Assembly (NCBI GenBank): GCA_031278675.1
Contig: JAITJY010000098.1
Span: 1-18,937 of the forward strand
DNA: 18,937 nucleotides
DNA from: Bifidobacteriaceae bacterium
GTDB lineage: Bacteria; Actinomycetota; Actinomycetes; Actinomycetales; WQXJ01
Direction of reading: 5' to 3'
Shown: one piece after another, positions 1 through 6,659 of the stretch
Numbering within the stretch: the first letter of the stretch is position 1
Layout: each line of letters opens with the position of its first letter
Position numbers and translations under genes: made by a program
Notes under the pieces: model-generated
Seen by the model: only the letters and a program-made list of their open reading frames with translations
Told to the model about the DNA's origin: nothing
Database searches by the model: none

Positions 1-1
1 G

Positions 2-763
2 ATCCTGTTCGCCTCGACGGGCGAGAAGCTCGGCGACTTCGAGGTGTTCCACCCCGACCGGATGGCCAGCCGGATCCTTGACCTAGGTGACGTGCTGACC
101 CTAATCGAACAAGCCCAACGTGTGTTCGATGAAGATCAGGCTAAAGCGCTAGAACGCAAGATCAAGGGCGAGGGCGATGATTTCACCCTGGAAGACTTTT
201 TGACCCAACTTCAGCAGGTCCGCCAGATGGGGTCGATGAAGAAACTGATCGGCATGATGCCCGGCGCCGGCCAGATGCGCGAGGCGCTTGACCAGTTCGA
301 TGAGCGAGAGGTGGACCGCACCGAGGCGATCGTCCGCTCCATGACCCCCGCCGAGCGCGCCAACCCCAAGATCATCAACGGCTCGCGGCGCGCCCGCATT
401 GCGCGCGGCTCCGGCAACACGGTCCAGGCCGTCAACCAGCTACTGCAGCGCTTTGACCAGGCCAAGACCATGATGCGCTCCATGGCCCGCGGTGGCCGTC
501 CGGGGATGGGCGGCGGCAAGAAGTCGAAGGGCCGGATGGCGCAGCCGCCGCGCCGGAACAAGAAGTCCCGCAGCGGCAACCCAGCGAAGCGTGCCGCCGA
601 GGAGCGCGCTTTCCGCGAGGGCCGCCGCCTCGAACCCAGGCCCGATGCCGCGCCGCCGGCTCCCCCGGGTGCCGCTTTTGGGATTGGCCGCCCCAAGCCC
701 GATGCCGTCCCGCCTCTACCGGGCGATCTTCCGGCCGGCTGGGGCGGGTTGTTTGGCCGCTGA
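2..763 (+). CDS. ffh: Signal recognition particle protein Ffh, 3' part (C-terminal M domain)
   Basis: The GTPase Ffh binds the 4.5S/6S SRP RNA and signal sequences and delivers nascent membrane and secreted proteins to FtsY. The reading frame is open from base 2, so the 5' end lies outside the window; the visible 253 residues begin at the end of the NG domain (STGEKL, then FHPDRMASRILDLGDVL). The M domain follows, with the family landmarks GSMKKLIGMMPG, the conserved RANPKIINGSRRARIARGSG stretch, and the Met-rich region MMRSMARGG. Family resemblance is unmistakable. Oddly, after the usual basic end (SGNPAKRAAEERA) there is a Pro/Gly-rich tail of roughly 50 residues. Part of its DNA (701-747) is repeated downstream of the stop codon. 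The next gene is an amidohydrolase, a neighbour also found beside ffh in other actinobacteria. Confidence 0.97.
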   Translation: MLFASTGEKLGDFEVFHPDRMASRILDLGDVLTLIEQAQRVFDEDQAKALERKIKGEGDDFTLEDFLTQLQQVRQMGSMKKLIGMMPGAGQMREALDQFDEREVDRTEAIVRSMTPAERANPKIINGSRRARIARGSGNTVQAVNQLLQRFDQAKTMMRSMARGGRPGMGGGKKSKGRMAQPPRRNKKSRSGNPAKRAAEERAFREGRRLEPRPDAAPPAPPGAAFGIGRPKPDAVPPLPGDLPAGWGGLFGR

Positions 764-860
764 TCGGCGGCCCCGACCCTCGGCCGCGGTGCCGTTAGCG
801 CCGCACCAGGCCTGATGCCGTCCCGCCTCTACCGGGCGACCTTCCGGCCGGCTGGGGTGG
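701..860. repeat. 47-bp direct repeat, one copy in the ffh 3' end and one downstream
   Basis: Copies at 701-747 and 814-860 differ at only two positions by eye and are 113 bp apart. The first encodes part of the Pro/Gly-rich end of Ffh; the second is noncoding. Each starts with the 11-mer GATGCCGTCCC, and a third, inverted copy of that 11-mer lies at 871-881. It looks like a duplication of a gene terminus. Confidence 0.9.
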
Positions 861-902
861 CGGACTGGAGGGGACGGCATCGTGCGTGGGGCGTGGCCAA
901 AC

Positions 903-932
903 TTGGGGAATTGCTTTACCTGACGTTTAATA
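903..932 (+). promoter_or_regulatory. Candidate promoter for the amidohydrolase gene
   Basis: TTGGGG at 903-908 is followed, after 17 to 18 bases, by the AT-rich TTTAATA at 926-932. This is an unusually AT-rich patch in a GC-rich gap and lies about 100 bases before the chosen start. The match to a housekeeping sigma promoter is only moderate. The rest of the 764-1030 gap holds the ffh repeat and otherwise nothing I recognise. Confidence 0.35.
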
Positions 933-1030
933 GCTGGGACGAGAGGGCTCGGTGCGGCGCGTCGCCATACCGCCTGCGGGACCAACCCCTAGGCGGGCGC
1001 GGCCGGACCTCAACGGAAAGGGGGCGCCGA

Positions 1031-2155
1031 GTGGCGACCGAGGTGATTCACCTATCGGGGGCGGTAATTGTTGACGGCGAAACGGAGGTTACGGACGTTT
1101 GGTCGGTGGCTGGACGGCTGACGTTCGACAAGCCGTCGCGGGCCGCTGACCTGCGCATTGAGGGGGTGGTGGTGCCGGGGCTGGTGGATGTGCACTGCCA
1201 TATTGGGCTCGGCGAAGGGGGCGCGGTGCCGCCCCGGGAGGCTCGGGCGCAGGCGCTCGCGGACCGGGATACGGGTGTGCTGTTGGCGCGCGATGCGGGT
1301 TGTCCCCGCGAGCCATACAACACGCGCTGGCTGGACGGCGAGGCCTGGGCGCCCCGCCTGATCCGCTGCGGGCAGCACTTGGCGCGGGCGAAACGGTACT
1401 TGCGGTACCTGGCGCGGGATGTCGAACCGGATGATTTGCCCGATGCCGTCGAACAAGAGGCGCTCGCCGGTGACGGTTGGGTCAAGTTGGTTGGCGATTG
1501 GATTGACCGGTCGCTGCCGGAACCGGATTTGGCGCTGCTTTGGCCGGATGACCGCTTGAGTGAGGCGGTGGCCCGGGCGCGAGAGGTGGGCGCGCGCCTC
1601 ACAATACATGTGTTCTCAGCAGCGGGCGCTGCTCAGGCACTACGCTGCGGGCTGGATTGTCTTGAACATGGTACCGGATTGGATGCGGCGATGATGGCGG
1701 AGGCCGCCGCACGCGGTGTGCGGGTGGTGCCCACCATGATCCAACGGGAACACTTTGCTGAGATTGCCGCCGCCGGGCGGGGCCGGTTTCCGCGCTGGGA
1801 GGCGCATTTGCGCCGCCTCTATGAGGAGCGCTATGACCAGGCCCGGGCGTTGTATGAGGCGGGCGTGCCGCTGCTGGTCGGGTCCGACGAGTCGACCAAC
1901 ATCCCGCACGGCGTATTCTGCACCGAAATTGAGCTGCTGGCGCTGGCGGGGATTCCGCCCGAGGCGATTGTCGCTGCGGCGTCCTGGGACGCCCGCCGCT
2001 ACCTGGGCATCCCCGGGATCGAAGAGGGAGCCAGTGCTGATGTGGTGGTCTACGCGGCGGACCCGCGCGAGACGGTCGGCGTGTTCCGCGCACCCCAGGC
2101 GGTGGTGCTGCGCGGCGAGGTGGTAGCCGGAGCGGTAGCGGGCGCGGTCCTGTGA
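1031..2155 (+). CDS. Amidohydrolase family protein (imidazolonepropionase-like)
   Basis: A 374-residue metal-dependent hydrolase of the amidohydrolase superfamily; the substrate is unknown. The GTG at 1031 is chosen because GGAAAGGGG (1015-1023) sits just upstream and the protein then begins with the usual short beta-sandwich (VIHLSGAVIVDG). The frame stays open further upstream, but that stretch has no family similarity. Visible metal-site motifs are VDVHCH (His55, His57), a possible carboxylated lysine in WVKLVGD (Lys152), His193 in TIHVFS, His213 in LEHGTG, and the catalytic-type Asp286 in LVGSDES. The C-terminus closes the sandwich domain (GASADVVVYAADP). This type of gene is found next to ffh in other actinobacteria, including mycobacteria (from memory). 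Its stop codon lies five bases before a 17-bp tandem repeat array. Confidence 0.92.
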   Translation: MATEVIHLSGAVIVDGETEVTDVWSVAGRLTFDKPSRAADLRIEGVVVPGLVDVHCHIGLGEGGAVPPREARAQALADRDTGVLLARDAGCPREPYNTRWLDGEAWAPRLIRCGQHLARAKRYLRYLARDVEPDDLPDAVEQEALAGDGWVKLVGDWIDRSLPEPDLALLWPDDRLSEAVARAREVGARLTIHVFSAAGAAQALRCGLDCLEHGTGLDAAMMAEAAARGVRVVPTMIQREHFAEIAAAGRGRFPRWEAHLRRLYEERYDQARALYEAGVPLLVGSDESTNIPHGVFCTEIELLALAGIPPEAIVAAASWDARRYLGIPGIEEGASADVVVYAADPRETVGVFRAPQAVVLRGEVVAGAVAGAVL

Positions 2156-2159
2156 CCCA

Positions 2160-2295
2160 GGGTGTGCGCTGGCTCAGGCCGGGCGCTGGCTCAGGCTGTG
2201 CGCTGGCCCGGGGTGTGCGCTGGCTCGGGGTGTGCGCTGGCCCAGGGTGTGCACTGGCTCAGGCCGGGCACTGGCCCGGGGTGTGCGCTGGCCCA
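2160..2295. repeat. 17-bp tandem repeat, 8 copies
   Basis: Eight contiguous 17-base units with consensus GGGTGTGCGCTGGCYCR fill 136 bases. Units 2 and 7 carry the variant GGCCGGGCRCTGGCYCR. The unit length is not a multiple of three, and the array sits between a stop codon and the ribosome binding site of the next gene. It is therefore a noncoding minisatellite rather than a peptide repeat. No similar unit occurs elsewhere in the window. Confidence 0.95.
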
Positions 2296-2350
2296 GCGTG
2301 GCGATCCTCGTTAGGCTGGCGGGAGGCAAGAGATCTAAGGAGCGCCCGCT

Positions 2351-2887
2351 GTGACACGTTTTCCCCGCCATAACGCCCCGCTCAGGTGCGCCGTCGCGCT
2401 GGCCTTCGCGCTGATGATGACCGCACAGCTCGCTGGTTGCGGAACTAGCGACGCGCCGCGCAGCGGGTCAACCGATACACCCACGCAGGCGCCCGTAGAT
2501 GTCGTCACGGATGAACCCCAGGCTCAAGACCCTCAGAGCCCAGGGGACAGCGCCGAGGACACGGAAACCGCGCCGGCCGATGACGCCGATACCGCCCAGC
2601 AGGGCAAAGGCGGCTGGGCGGTCGGGGATTTGTATTCGGGCACTTGTACGGTGGCCTGGCCCACCTCGCCGGTGTTCACCGCGACCGACGTCCAAATGAC
2701 CATGTCCTGTTCCGGGCTGAGCGACAGCTACCTGGTTGTCCTGGTGGTCTACGCGGACCCGACGTTGCAGGTGACGCCCTCGACCGGGGCAATGCACGTG
2801 ACGGGCGAGATCTACGCCTTCGCCGAGACCGCCAACCTCGGCGGCGAATACCCGATCATCGTCGCCTCCGCCATCGAGTTCAGCTAA
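2351..2887 (+). CDS. Putative lipoprotein of unknown function
   Basis: A 178-residue predicted secreted lipoprotein. A strong ribosome binding site (AAGGAG, 2337-2342) is eight bases before the GTG start. The N-terminus is a signal peptide: positive residues (RFPRH, LR), a hydrophobic stretch of about 16 residues, and the lipobox LAGC, giving lipidation at Cys30. Residues 31 to about 87 form a flexible acidic linker rich in Asp, Thr, Pro and Gln. The remaining 90 or so residues look like a compact beta-rich domain (DLYSGTCTVAW ... MTMSCSGL ... EYPIIVASAIEFS) with two cysteines that could form a disulfide. I do not recognise the family. It interrupts the common ffh/amidohydrolase-to-rpsP neighbourhood and may be a local addition. 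A hairpin follows its stop codon. Confidence 0.82.
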   Translation: MTRFPRHNAPLRCAVALAFALMMTAQLAGCGTSDAPRSGSTDTPTQAPVDVVTDEPQAQDPQSPGDSAEDTETAPADDADTAQQGKGGWAVGDLYSGTCTVAWPTSPVFTATDVQMTMSCSGLSDSYLVVLVVYADPTLQVTPSTGAMHVTGEIYAFAETANLGGEYPIIVASAIEFS

Positions 2888-2921
2888 GGCCGCCGGGGGC
2901 GCCCCAGTAACCGCTGCGGCC
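2888..2921 (+). terminator. Hairpin right after the lipoprotein gene, possible terminator
   Basis: GGCCGC (2888-2893) pairs with GCGGCC (2916-2921). The loop contains a second palindrome, GGGGC/GCCCC (2896-2905). It starts at the base after the TAA stop. There is no T-run, which is common for actinobacterial terminators. Confidence 0.4.
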
Positions 2922-3023
2922 AGCATGTCCCGGCCCGAGCGGCGGGTGGGTGGTGTGCGGGGGTGCGTGGACGGCATCGGGCGGGGGGTTTTAGGTTGAA
3001 AACGGGGGATGGGGCTGGCCAAA

Positions 3024-3053
3024 TTGAGCCTCGGGCGGGTTTTCTGGCAGAAT
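3024..3053 (+). promoter_or_regulatory. Probable promoter of the rpsP operon
   Basis: TTGAGC (3024-3029) is followed after 18 bases by CAGAAT (3048-3053), within TGGCAGAATAG. This predicts an untranslated leader of about 130 bases before rpsP. It is the most promoter-like sequence in the 2888-3188 gap. Confidence 0.5.
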
Positions 3054-3074
3054 AGCGAACCGTATGTGCGCTTG

Positions 3075-3120
3075 GCGGCCCCGATGGGCCGCGACCAGCG
3101 CAGCCATCTTGCCGGATGGC
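3075..3120 (+). promoter_or_regulatory. Two adjacent hairpins in the rpsP leader
   Basis: The first hairpin has perfect 7-bp arms, GCGGCCC and GGGCCGC (3075-3081 and 3086-3092), with a 4-base loop. The second has 6-bp arms, GCCATC and GATGGC (3103-3108 and 3115-3120), with a 6-base loop. Both lie between the predicted promoter and the rpsP start, where a ribosomal-protein leader could act. The regulatory role is inferred only from position and structure. Confidence 0.4.
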
Positions 3121-3188
3121 GGACAGACCCGACGGGCCAGCCGCCAGCGGACATCGAGACCAAACATGTAAAGGAAGTAACCGCCGCC

Positions 3189-4031
3189 GTGGCAGTGAAG
3201 ATTCGGCTCAAGCGCCTGGGCAAGATCCGGGCACCCTATTACCGCATTGTTGTTGTCGATGCCCGCGCGAAGCGTGACGGCCGCGTCATTGAGGAAATCG
3301 GTAAGTACCATCCCACTGAGAATCCTTCGTATATCGAGGTCAATTCGGAGCGGGTGCAGTACTGGCTGTCGGTCGGGGCACAACCCACCGAACCAGTGTT
3401 GGCCCAGCTCAAGCTCACCGGCGACTGGCAGAAGTTCAAGGGCCTGCCCTACCAGGAGGGCACGCTCAAGGTTCCCGCCCGCCACGCCGCCCAGGCCGCT
3501 GCTGCCGCCGCAGTTGAGGCCGCCGAAGCCGAGGCTCTCAAGAAGGTCGCCGCCCAGGCCGAAGCCCGAGCCAAAGCCAAGGCCGAACAAGATGCCGCCG
3601 CTCGGGCCGAGGCCGGAGCCGACGCGGAGCCGACGGATTCGCCCGCTCCCGCCGACGATGCCGCTCCCGCCGACGATGCCGCTCCCACCGACGATGCCGT
3701 CCCCCCCGCCGCCGCAGCGCCCGCAGCTAACAGCCCGGCCGGCGGAGGCGAAGCCGCCGGTTCGGACACGAAAGCCGAGACAAAAGCCGATGCCGCCGGG
3801 GCGGGGGATGGCGCCAAGGCCGGGGCTGACGCCGCCGGGGCTGATGCCAGCGCCGAGGCCGAGGCCGATGCGAAGGCTGACGCAGCAGGTGCCGCGAGTG
3901 CCGAGACCGGGGCTGACGCCGGGGCTGATGCCGATGCGAAGGCTGACGCAGCAGGTGCCGCGAGTGCCGAGACCGGTGCTGACGCCGGGGCTGCGGCTGA
4001 GGATGACGGCGCCAAGGACGCCGCAGGCTGA
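3189..4031 (+). CDS. rpsP: 30S ribosomal protein S16 with a very long Ala-rich acidic tail
   Basis: S16 is a structural protein of the small ribosomal subunit. The GTG at 3189 gives the canonical start VAVKIRLKRLGKIR, and GGAAG lies about 11 bases upstream. Residues 1 to about 96 are a normal S16 (VVVDARAKRDGR, EIGKYHP, SERVQYWLSVGAQPTEPV, TGDWQKFKG). Residues from about 97 to 280 are an Ala/Asp/Glu/Pro low-complexity tail. Actinobacterial S16 proteins often have a modest Ala/Lys extension, but this one is about twice the length of the folded domain and turns strongly acidic. The tail contains two internal DNA repeat arrays. The TGA stop overlaps the ATG of the next gene by one base, indicating translational coupling. 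Confidence 0.96.
   Translation: MAVKIRLKRLGKIRAPYYRIVVVDARAKRDGRVIEEIGKYHPTENPSYIEVNSERVQYWLSVGAQPTEPVLAQLKLTGDWQKFKGLPYQEGTLKVPARHAAQAAAAAAVEAAEAEALKKVAAQAEARAKAKAEQDAAARAEAGADAEPTDSPAPADDAAPADDAAPTDDAVPPAAAAPAANSPAGGGEAAGSDTKAETKADAAGAGDGAKAGADAAGADASAEAEADAKADAAGAASAETGADAGADADAKADAAGAASAETGADAGAAAEDDGAKDAAG
3645..3698. repeat. 18-bp tandem repeat (3 copies) inside the rpsP tail
   Basis: Three units of GCTCCCGCCGACGATGCC at 3645-3662, 3663-3680 and 3681-3698; the third differs by one base. Each encodes six residues (A-P-A/T-D-D-A), so the array keeps frame. A GATGCCGTCCC 11-mer begins in the third unit at 3693. Confidence 0.93.
3865..3996. repeat. 66-bp tandem duplication inside the rpsP tail
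   Basis: Units at 3865-3930 and 3931-3996 are nearly identical (one internal mismatch plus a few changes at the very end). Each encodes 22 residues around DAKADAAGAASAETGADAGA. The near-identity, including silent positions, suggests a recent duplication. Confidence 0.93.
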
Positions 4032-4270
4032 TGCTGACCGAAGCGCTCGAGCACCTCGTCAAGGGTTTTGTCGACGAGCCGGATGCAGTCCGGGTGGCGA
4101 CCCGCCCGGGCCGACGCGGCCAATTGCTGGAGGTCCGGGTCGCACCCGCCGATCTCGGGCGAGTGATTGGCCGGGGCGGCCGGACCGCGCGCGCACTGCG
4201 CACCGTGATGGACGCGCTCGCGCGGGGCAAAGACGTGCGGGTCGACATCGTGGACACAGATCGCCGCTGA
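4031..4270 (+). CDS. khpA: KH-domain RNA-binding protein (KhpA/YlqC family)
   Basis: A 79-residue single-KH-domain protein, the normal length for the family. These proteins bind RNA in the cytoplasm and, with KhpB where present, affect RNA stability and cell division. The nucleotide-binding GxxG loop is GRGG (residues 47-50) within DLGRVIGRGGRTARALR. The C-terminal strand VRVDIVD is also typical. The start ATG overlaps the rpsP stop by one base, so translation is probably coupled. Position between rpsP and rimM is the conserved actinobacterial location. Confidence 0.95.
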   Translation: MLTEALEHLVKGFVDEPDAVRVATRPGRRGQLLEVRVAPADLGRVIGRGGRTARALRTVMDALARGKDVRVDIVDTDRR

Positions 4271-4287
4271 CCTGGACGGTTTGAGCG

Positions 4288-5094
4288 GTGAGCCAGACCG
4301 GGGAGAGTCCGCAGGAACGCAGTGCGGCGGCCCCCGAGGATCAAACCAAGGCGCCGGAAGATGCTGCTAGCCAAACAATCGGGGCGGTCGGCGGAGCCTT
4401 AGCCTCGATCCACCGATCCCCACCTAGGCCGCAGCCCCAGCCAGGCCCGCTGGACGCCTCCGACCAGCCCAGTAGGCCGCCAGCTGGGGCTTCAAGTTCG
4501 CCAGACTCTTTGCAGCCCGACCAGCTTGAGGTTGTGGTGGCGAGCGTCGGACGGGCGCATGGTGTCCGCGGCCAAGTCACTCTCCAGCTCCGCACAGACC
4601 GGCCTGACCTGCGGTTTCGCTTAGGTTCGCAGTTCCCGTTGGGTCAGGGCGGACCAACTCATCTAGACCACATCACTTTGACTTCTTATCGGGAGACATC
4701 ACCAGCCGGGGCAGTCGCGGGCTTCGCCGAGGTCAAAGACCGGACCCAGGCCGAGGCTCTGCGCGGTCTGGAGTTGGTAGCCCAGGTCAGCCCCGCAGAG
4801 GAAGCCGATGGTTGGTATGCCAGCGAGTTGCGCGGCGCTCGCGCCGAACTCCCGGACGGAACCTACGTGGGAACGGTGGCTGACCTAATCACCGGCGTGG
4901 CCCAGGATCTGCTCGAAATCAATCAACTAGACGGTTCTGTTGGACTCATCCCGCTGGTCGAACAACTGGTGCCCCTGGTAGACCCGGCCGGTGGCCGGGT
5001 CGTGGTTGACCCGCCACCAGGACTGCTGGCCGCCCGCCCGGCTGAGGAAGGGTCAGGTACGGCTCCGGCACCCCAAGGGGGTGGCGCATGCTGA
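4288..5094 (+). CDS. rimM: Ribosome maturation factor RimM with an extra N-terminal region
   Basis: RimM binds S19 and assists maturation of the 30S head. The family core begins near residue 81 (LEVVVASVGRAHGVRGQV) and contains the C-terminal PRC-barrel (WYASELRGARAELPDGTYVGTV; LIPLVEQLVPLVDPAGGRVVVDPP), ending PGLL. At 268 residues it exceeds the usual 165-190 because of an 80-residue Ser/Pro/Gln-rich N-terminus and a short C-terminal tail. The GTG at 4288 is the only good upstream start, but its ribosome binding site is weak. GTG at 4534 or 4537, preceded by TTGAGG, would give a normal-length protein and is a real alternative. Codon use is visibly less GC-biased than in the neighbours. The 3' end overlaps trmD by seven bases. 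Confidence 0.93.
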   Translation: MSQTGESPQERSAAAPEDQTKAPEDAASQTIGAVGGALASIHRSPPRPQPQPGPLDASDQPSRPPAGASSSPDSLQPDQLEVVVASVGRAHGVRGQVTLQLRTDRPDLRFRLGSQFPLGQGGPTHLDHITLTSYRETSPAGAVAGFAEVKDRTQAEALRGLELVAQVSPAEEADGWYASELRGARAELPDGTYVGTVADLITGVAQDLLEINQLDGSVGLIPLVEQLVPLVDPAGGRVVVDPPPGLLAARPAEEGSGTAPAPQGGGAC

Positions 5095-5915
5095 TTGATG
5101 TCATCTCGATCTTCCCGGAATACCTCGCGCCCGCTTCGTTGTCGCTGCTCGGACGAGCTCAAAGTGCTGGTTTGATCCAGCTTCGCACCCACGACCTGCG
5201 CAATTGGACGTATGACCGGCATCGGACGGTGGATGATACGCCCTATGGCGGCGGCGCCGGCATGGTCATGAAACCAGAAGCCTGGGGCGAAGCAATCGAC
5301 GCGGTCCTAGCCAGCGCGGCTGAAGGCGCGTCGCCCGCCCCGGTACCGGCCGGTCGCGATGCGGCGGGCGGCCAGAGTGCGGCCGAACTGGCGATGCCTT
5401 GGCCGGGATCCGATGCCGCGAGGGGCGCCATGGCGGCGGTGCCGGGGGCGGGGGAGAGCGTGCTGGTGTTCCCGACGCCATCGGGCGCGGTGTTCACACA
5501 GGCCAAAGCCGAACGGCTCGCGGGCGTGGGCCGCTTGGTGTTCGCGTGTGGCCGGTACGAAGGGATCGACGCGCGCGTGGCGGAACACTACCGGGGCCGC
5601 GACGATCTGCAGGTTGAGGAACTGTCGATCGGGGACTACGTGCTCGCGGGCGGCGAAGTCGCCGCCTTAGTCATGATCGAGGCGATCGCCAGGCTGATTC
5701 CGGGCGTGCTGGGGAACGCGGCATCGTTGGCGGAAGAATCCCACACGGTGCCAGGCCTGCTGGAAGCCCCGGTCTACACCAAACCGCCGGTGTGGCGCGG
5801 GCTGGCGGTCCCTGCGGTGCTGATGTCCGGTGACCACGGCAAGGTTGACGCCTGGCGCCGGGTCCAGGCGGCCGCCCGCACGGCGCGGATGCGCCCCGAC
5901 CTGGGCTCTCCTTGA
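5088..5915 (+). CDS. trmD: tRNA (guanine-N1)-methyltransferase TrmD with an internal insertion
   Basis: TrmD uses S-adenosylmethionine to make m1G37 in tRNAs, preventing frameshifts. Clear motifs: MLIDVISIFPEYL, DDTPYGGGAGMVMKPE, FPTPSG, and the SAM-binding trefoil-knot elements CGRYEGIDARV and LSIGDYVLAGGE. The C-terminal part is LLEAPVYTKPPVWRG and LMSGDHGKVDAWRR. The ATG at 5088 lies within the rimM end (7-base overlap). Two oddities stand out. An Ala/Pro/Gly-rich insertion of about 45 residues (76-123) sits between the N-terminal lobe and the FPTPSG motif. The segment that usually reads E/D-D-S with the catalytic Asp reads EESH (216-219), an apparent Asp-to-Glu change at Glu217. Most actinobacterial operons continue with rplS, but here a repeat and mgsA follow. 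Confidence 0.96.
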   Translation: MLIDVISIFPEYLAPASLSLLGRAQSAGLIQLRTHDLRNWTYDRHRTVDDTPYGGGAGMVMKPEAWGEAIDAVLASAAEGASPAPVPAGRDAAGGQSAAELAMPWPGSDAARGAMAAVPGAGESVLVFPTPSGAVFTQAKAERLAGVGRLVFACGRYEGIDARVAEHYRGRDDLQVEELSIGDYVLAGGEVAALVMIEAIARLIPGVLGNAASLAEESHTVPGLLEAPVYTKPPVWRGLAVPAVLMSGDHGKVDAWRRVQAAARTARMRPDLGSP

Positions 5916-5922
5916 GGGTCCC

Positions 5923-6083
5923 GACGGGCGCTCGCCGCTGGGCGCTCGATCTGCGGCTGAACCCGCCGGTGCGCGGGCGGGGCGGGCGCGCGGCGGGGGC
6001 GGGGCGGGACGGGCGCTCGGCGCTGGGCGCTCGATCTGCGGCTGAACCCGCTGGTGCGGGGGCGGGGCGGGCCTGCGGCGGGG
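5923..6083. repeat. 76-bp direct repeat downstream of trmD
   Basis: Copies at 5923-5998 and 6008-6083 are 85 bp apart and differ at about five positions. Both start GACGGGCGCTCG and include CTCGATCTGCGGCTGAACCC. They lie in the noncoding gap between trmD and mgsA, and the rest of that gap is GC-rich low-complexity sequence. Confidence 0.9.
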
Positions 6084-6137
6084 ACAGGCGAGGGTGCGGC
6101 AGGCGCCCGGCGGGCGCGCGGCGGGGCCCGGACCAGC

Positions 6138-6171
6138 AGCCTTGCATCCAGGGCGCCTGGGAGGCAAGGCT
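6138..6171 (+). promoter_or_regulatory. Stable hairpin at the mgsA ribosome binding site
   Basis: AGCCTTGC (6138-6145) pairs perfectly with GCAAGGCT (6164-6171). Inside, CCAGG (6148-6152) pairs with CCTGG (6156-6160). The 3' arm contains the AAGG that is correctly spaced for the mgsA ATG at 6178. The structure could hide the ribosome binding site or serve as a terminator for the upstream operon. No T-run follows. Confidence 0.5.
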
Positions 6172-6177
6172 GGAGGC

Positions 6178-6636
6178 ATGGCAGATAGGAGTTTGACGAA
6201 CCGGCGCCGCATCGCATTGGTGGCCCATGACAACAAGAAGCATGACCTATTGAAGTGGGCGGAGTTCAATCGCGGGAAACTATCCCAGCACGAACTGTGG
6301 GCCACTGGCACCACTGGAACCATGTTGCAATATGAACTCGGGTTAGACGTGAACCGTTTGCTGTCAGGCCCGGTGGGCGGCGATCAGCAGATCGGCGCCA
6401 TGATCGCAGAGAACCGCATCGACATGCTGCTGTTCTTCTGGGACCCGTTGGAGCCCCAGCCGCATGACCCTGATGTCAAGGCGCTGTTGCGCCTCGCGGC
6501 GCTGTGGAACACCCCGGCGGCCTGCAACTCCGCGACGGCGGACATGATGATCTCATCCCCGCTGTTCGATTCCGACTACACCTGGCCCAGGCCCAGCCTC
6601 GACCCGCGCCAGTGGGAAGACGGTCACATCGCTTAG
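6178..6636 (+). CDS. mgsA: Methylglyoxal synthase
   Basis: Converts dihydroxyacetone phosphate to methylglyoxal and phosphate, a bypass of lower glycolysis used under sugar-phosphate stress. The 152-residue length is normal. Motifs: ALVAHDNKK (His17/Asp18), phosphate-binding TGTTG (43-47), SGPVGGDQQIG with catalytic Asp69, FFWDPLEPQPHDPDVKALLR with His96, and the C-terminal SATADMMISSP. The ATG at 6178 is chosen over an open upstream GTG because family similarity begins just after it. GGAGG lies only one base away and AAGG eight bases away, so the effective ribosome binding site is uncertain and lies partly within a hairpin. It is convergent with xseB. Confidence 0.96.
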   Translation: MADRSLTNRRRIALVAHDNKKHDLLKWAEFNRGKLSQHELWATGTTGTMLQYELGLDVNRLLSGPVGGDQQIGAMIAENRIDMLLFFWDPLEPQPHDPDVKALLRLAALWNTPAACNSATADMMISSPLFDSDYTWPRPSLDPRQWEDGHIA

Positions 6637-6659
6637 GCGGTTATGCCCGCACTGGCGAC

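Noticed and set aside
815..1030. Upstream in-frame extension of the amidohydrolase to an ATG at 815
   Set aside because: The extension begins inside the ffh repeat, has no amidohydrolase similarity, and a good ribosome binding site precedes the GTG at 1031.
3449..4123. Long Ala/Ser-rich open frame antisense to the rpsP tail
   Set aside because: It mirrors the repetitive GC-rich tail of rpsP, has no family similarity, and antisense frames stay open easily at this base composition.
5667..6323. Pro/Ala/Arg-rich open frames antisense to the trmD end and its repeat
   Set aside because: They are composed of translated repeat DNA, overlap two well-supported genes, and show no domain.
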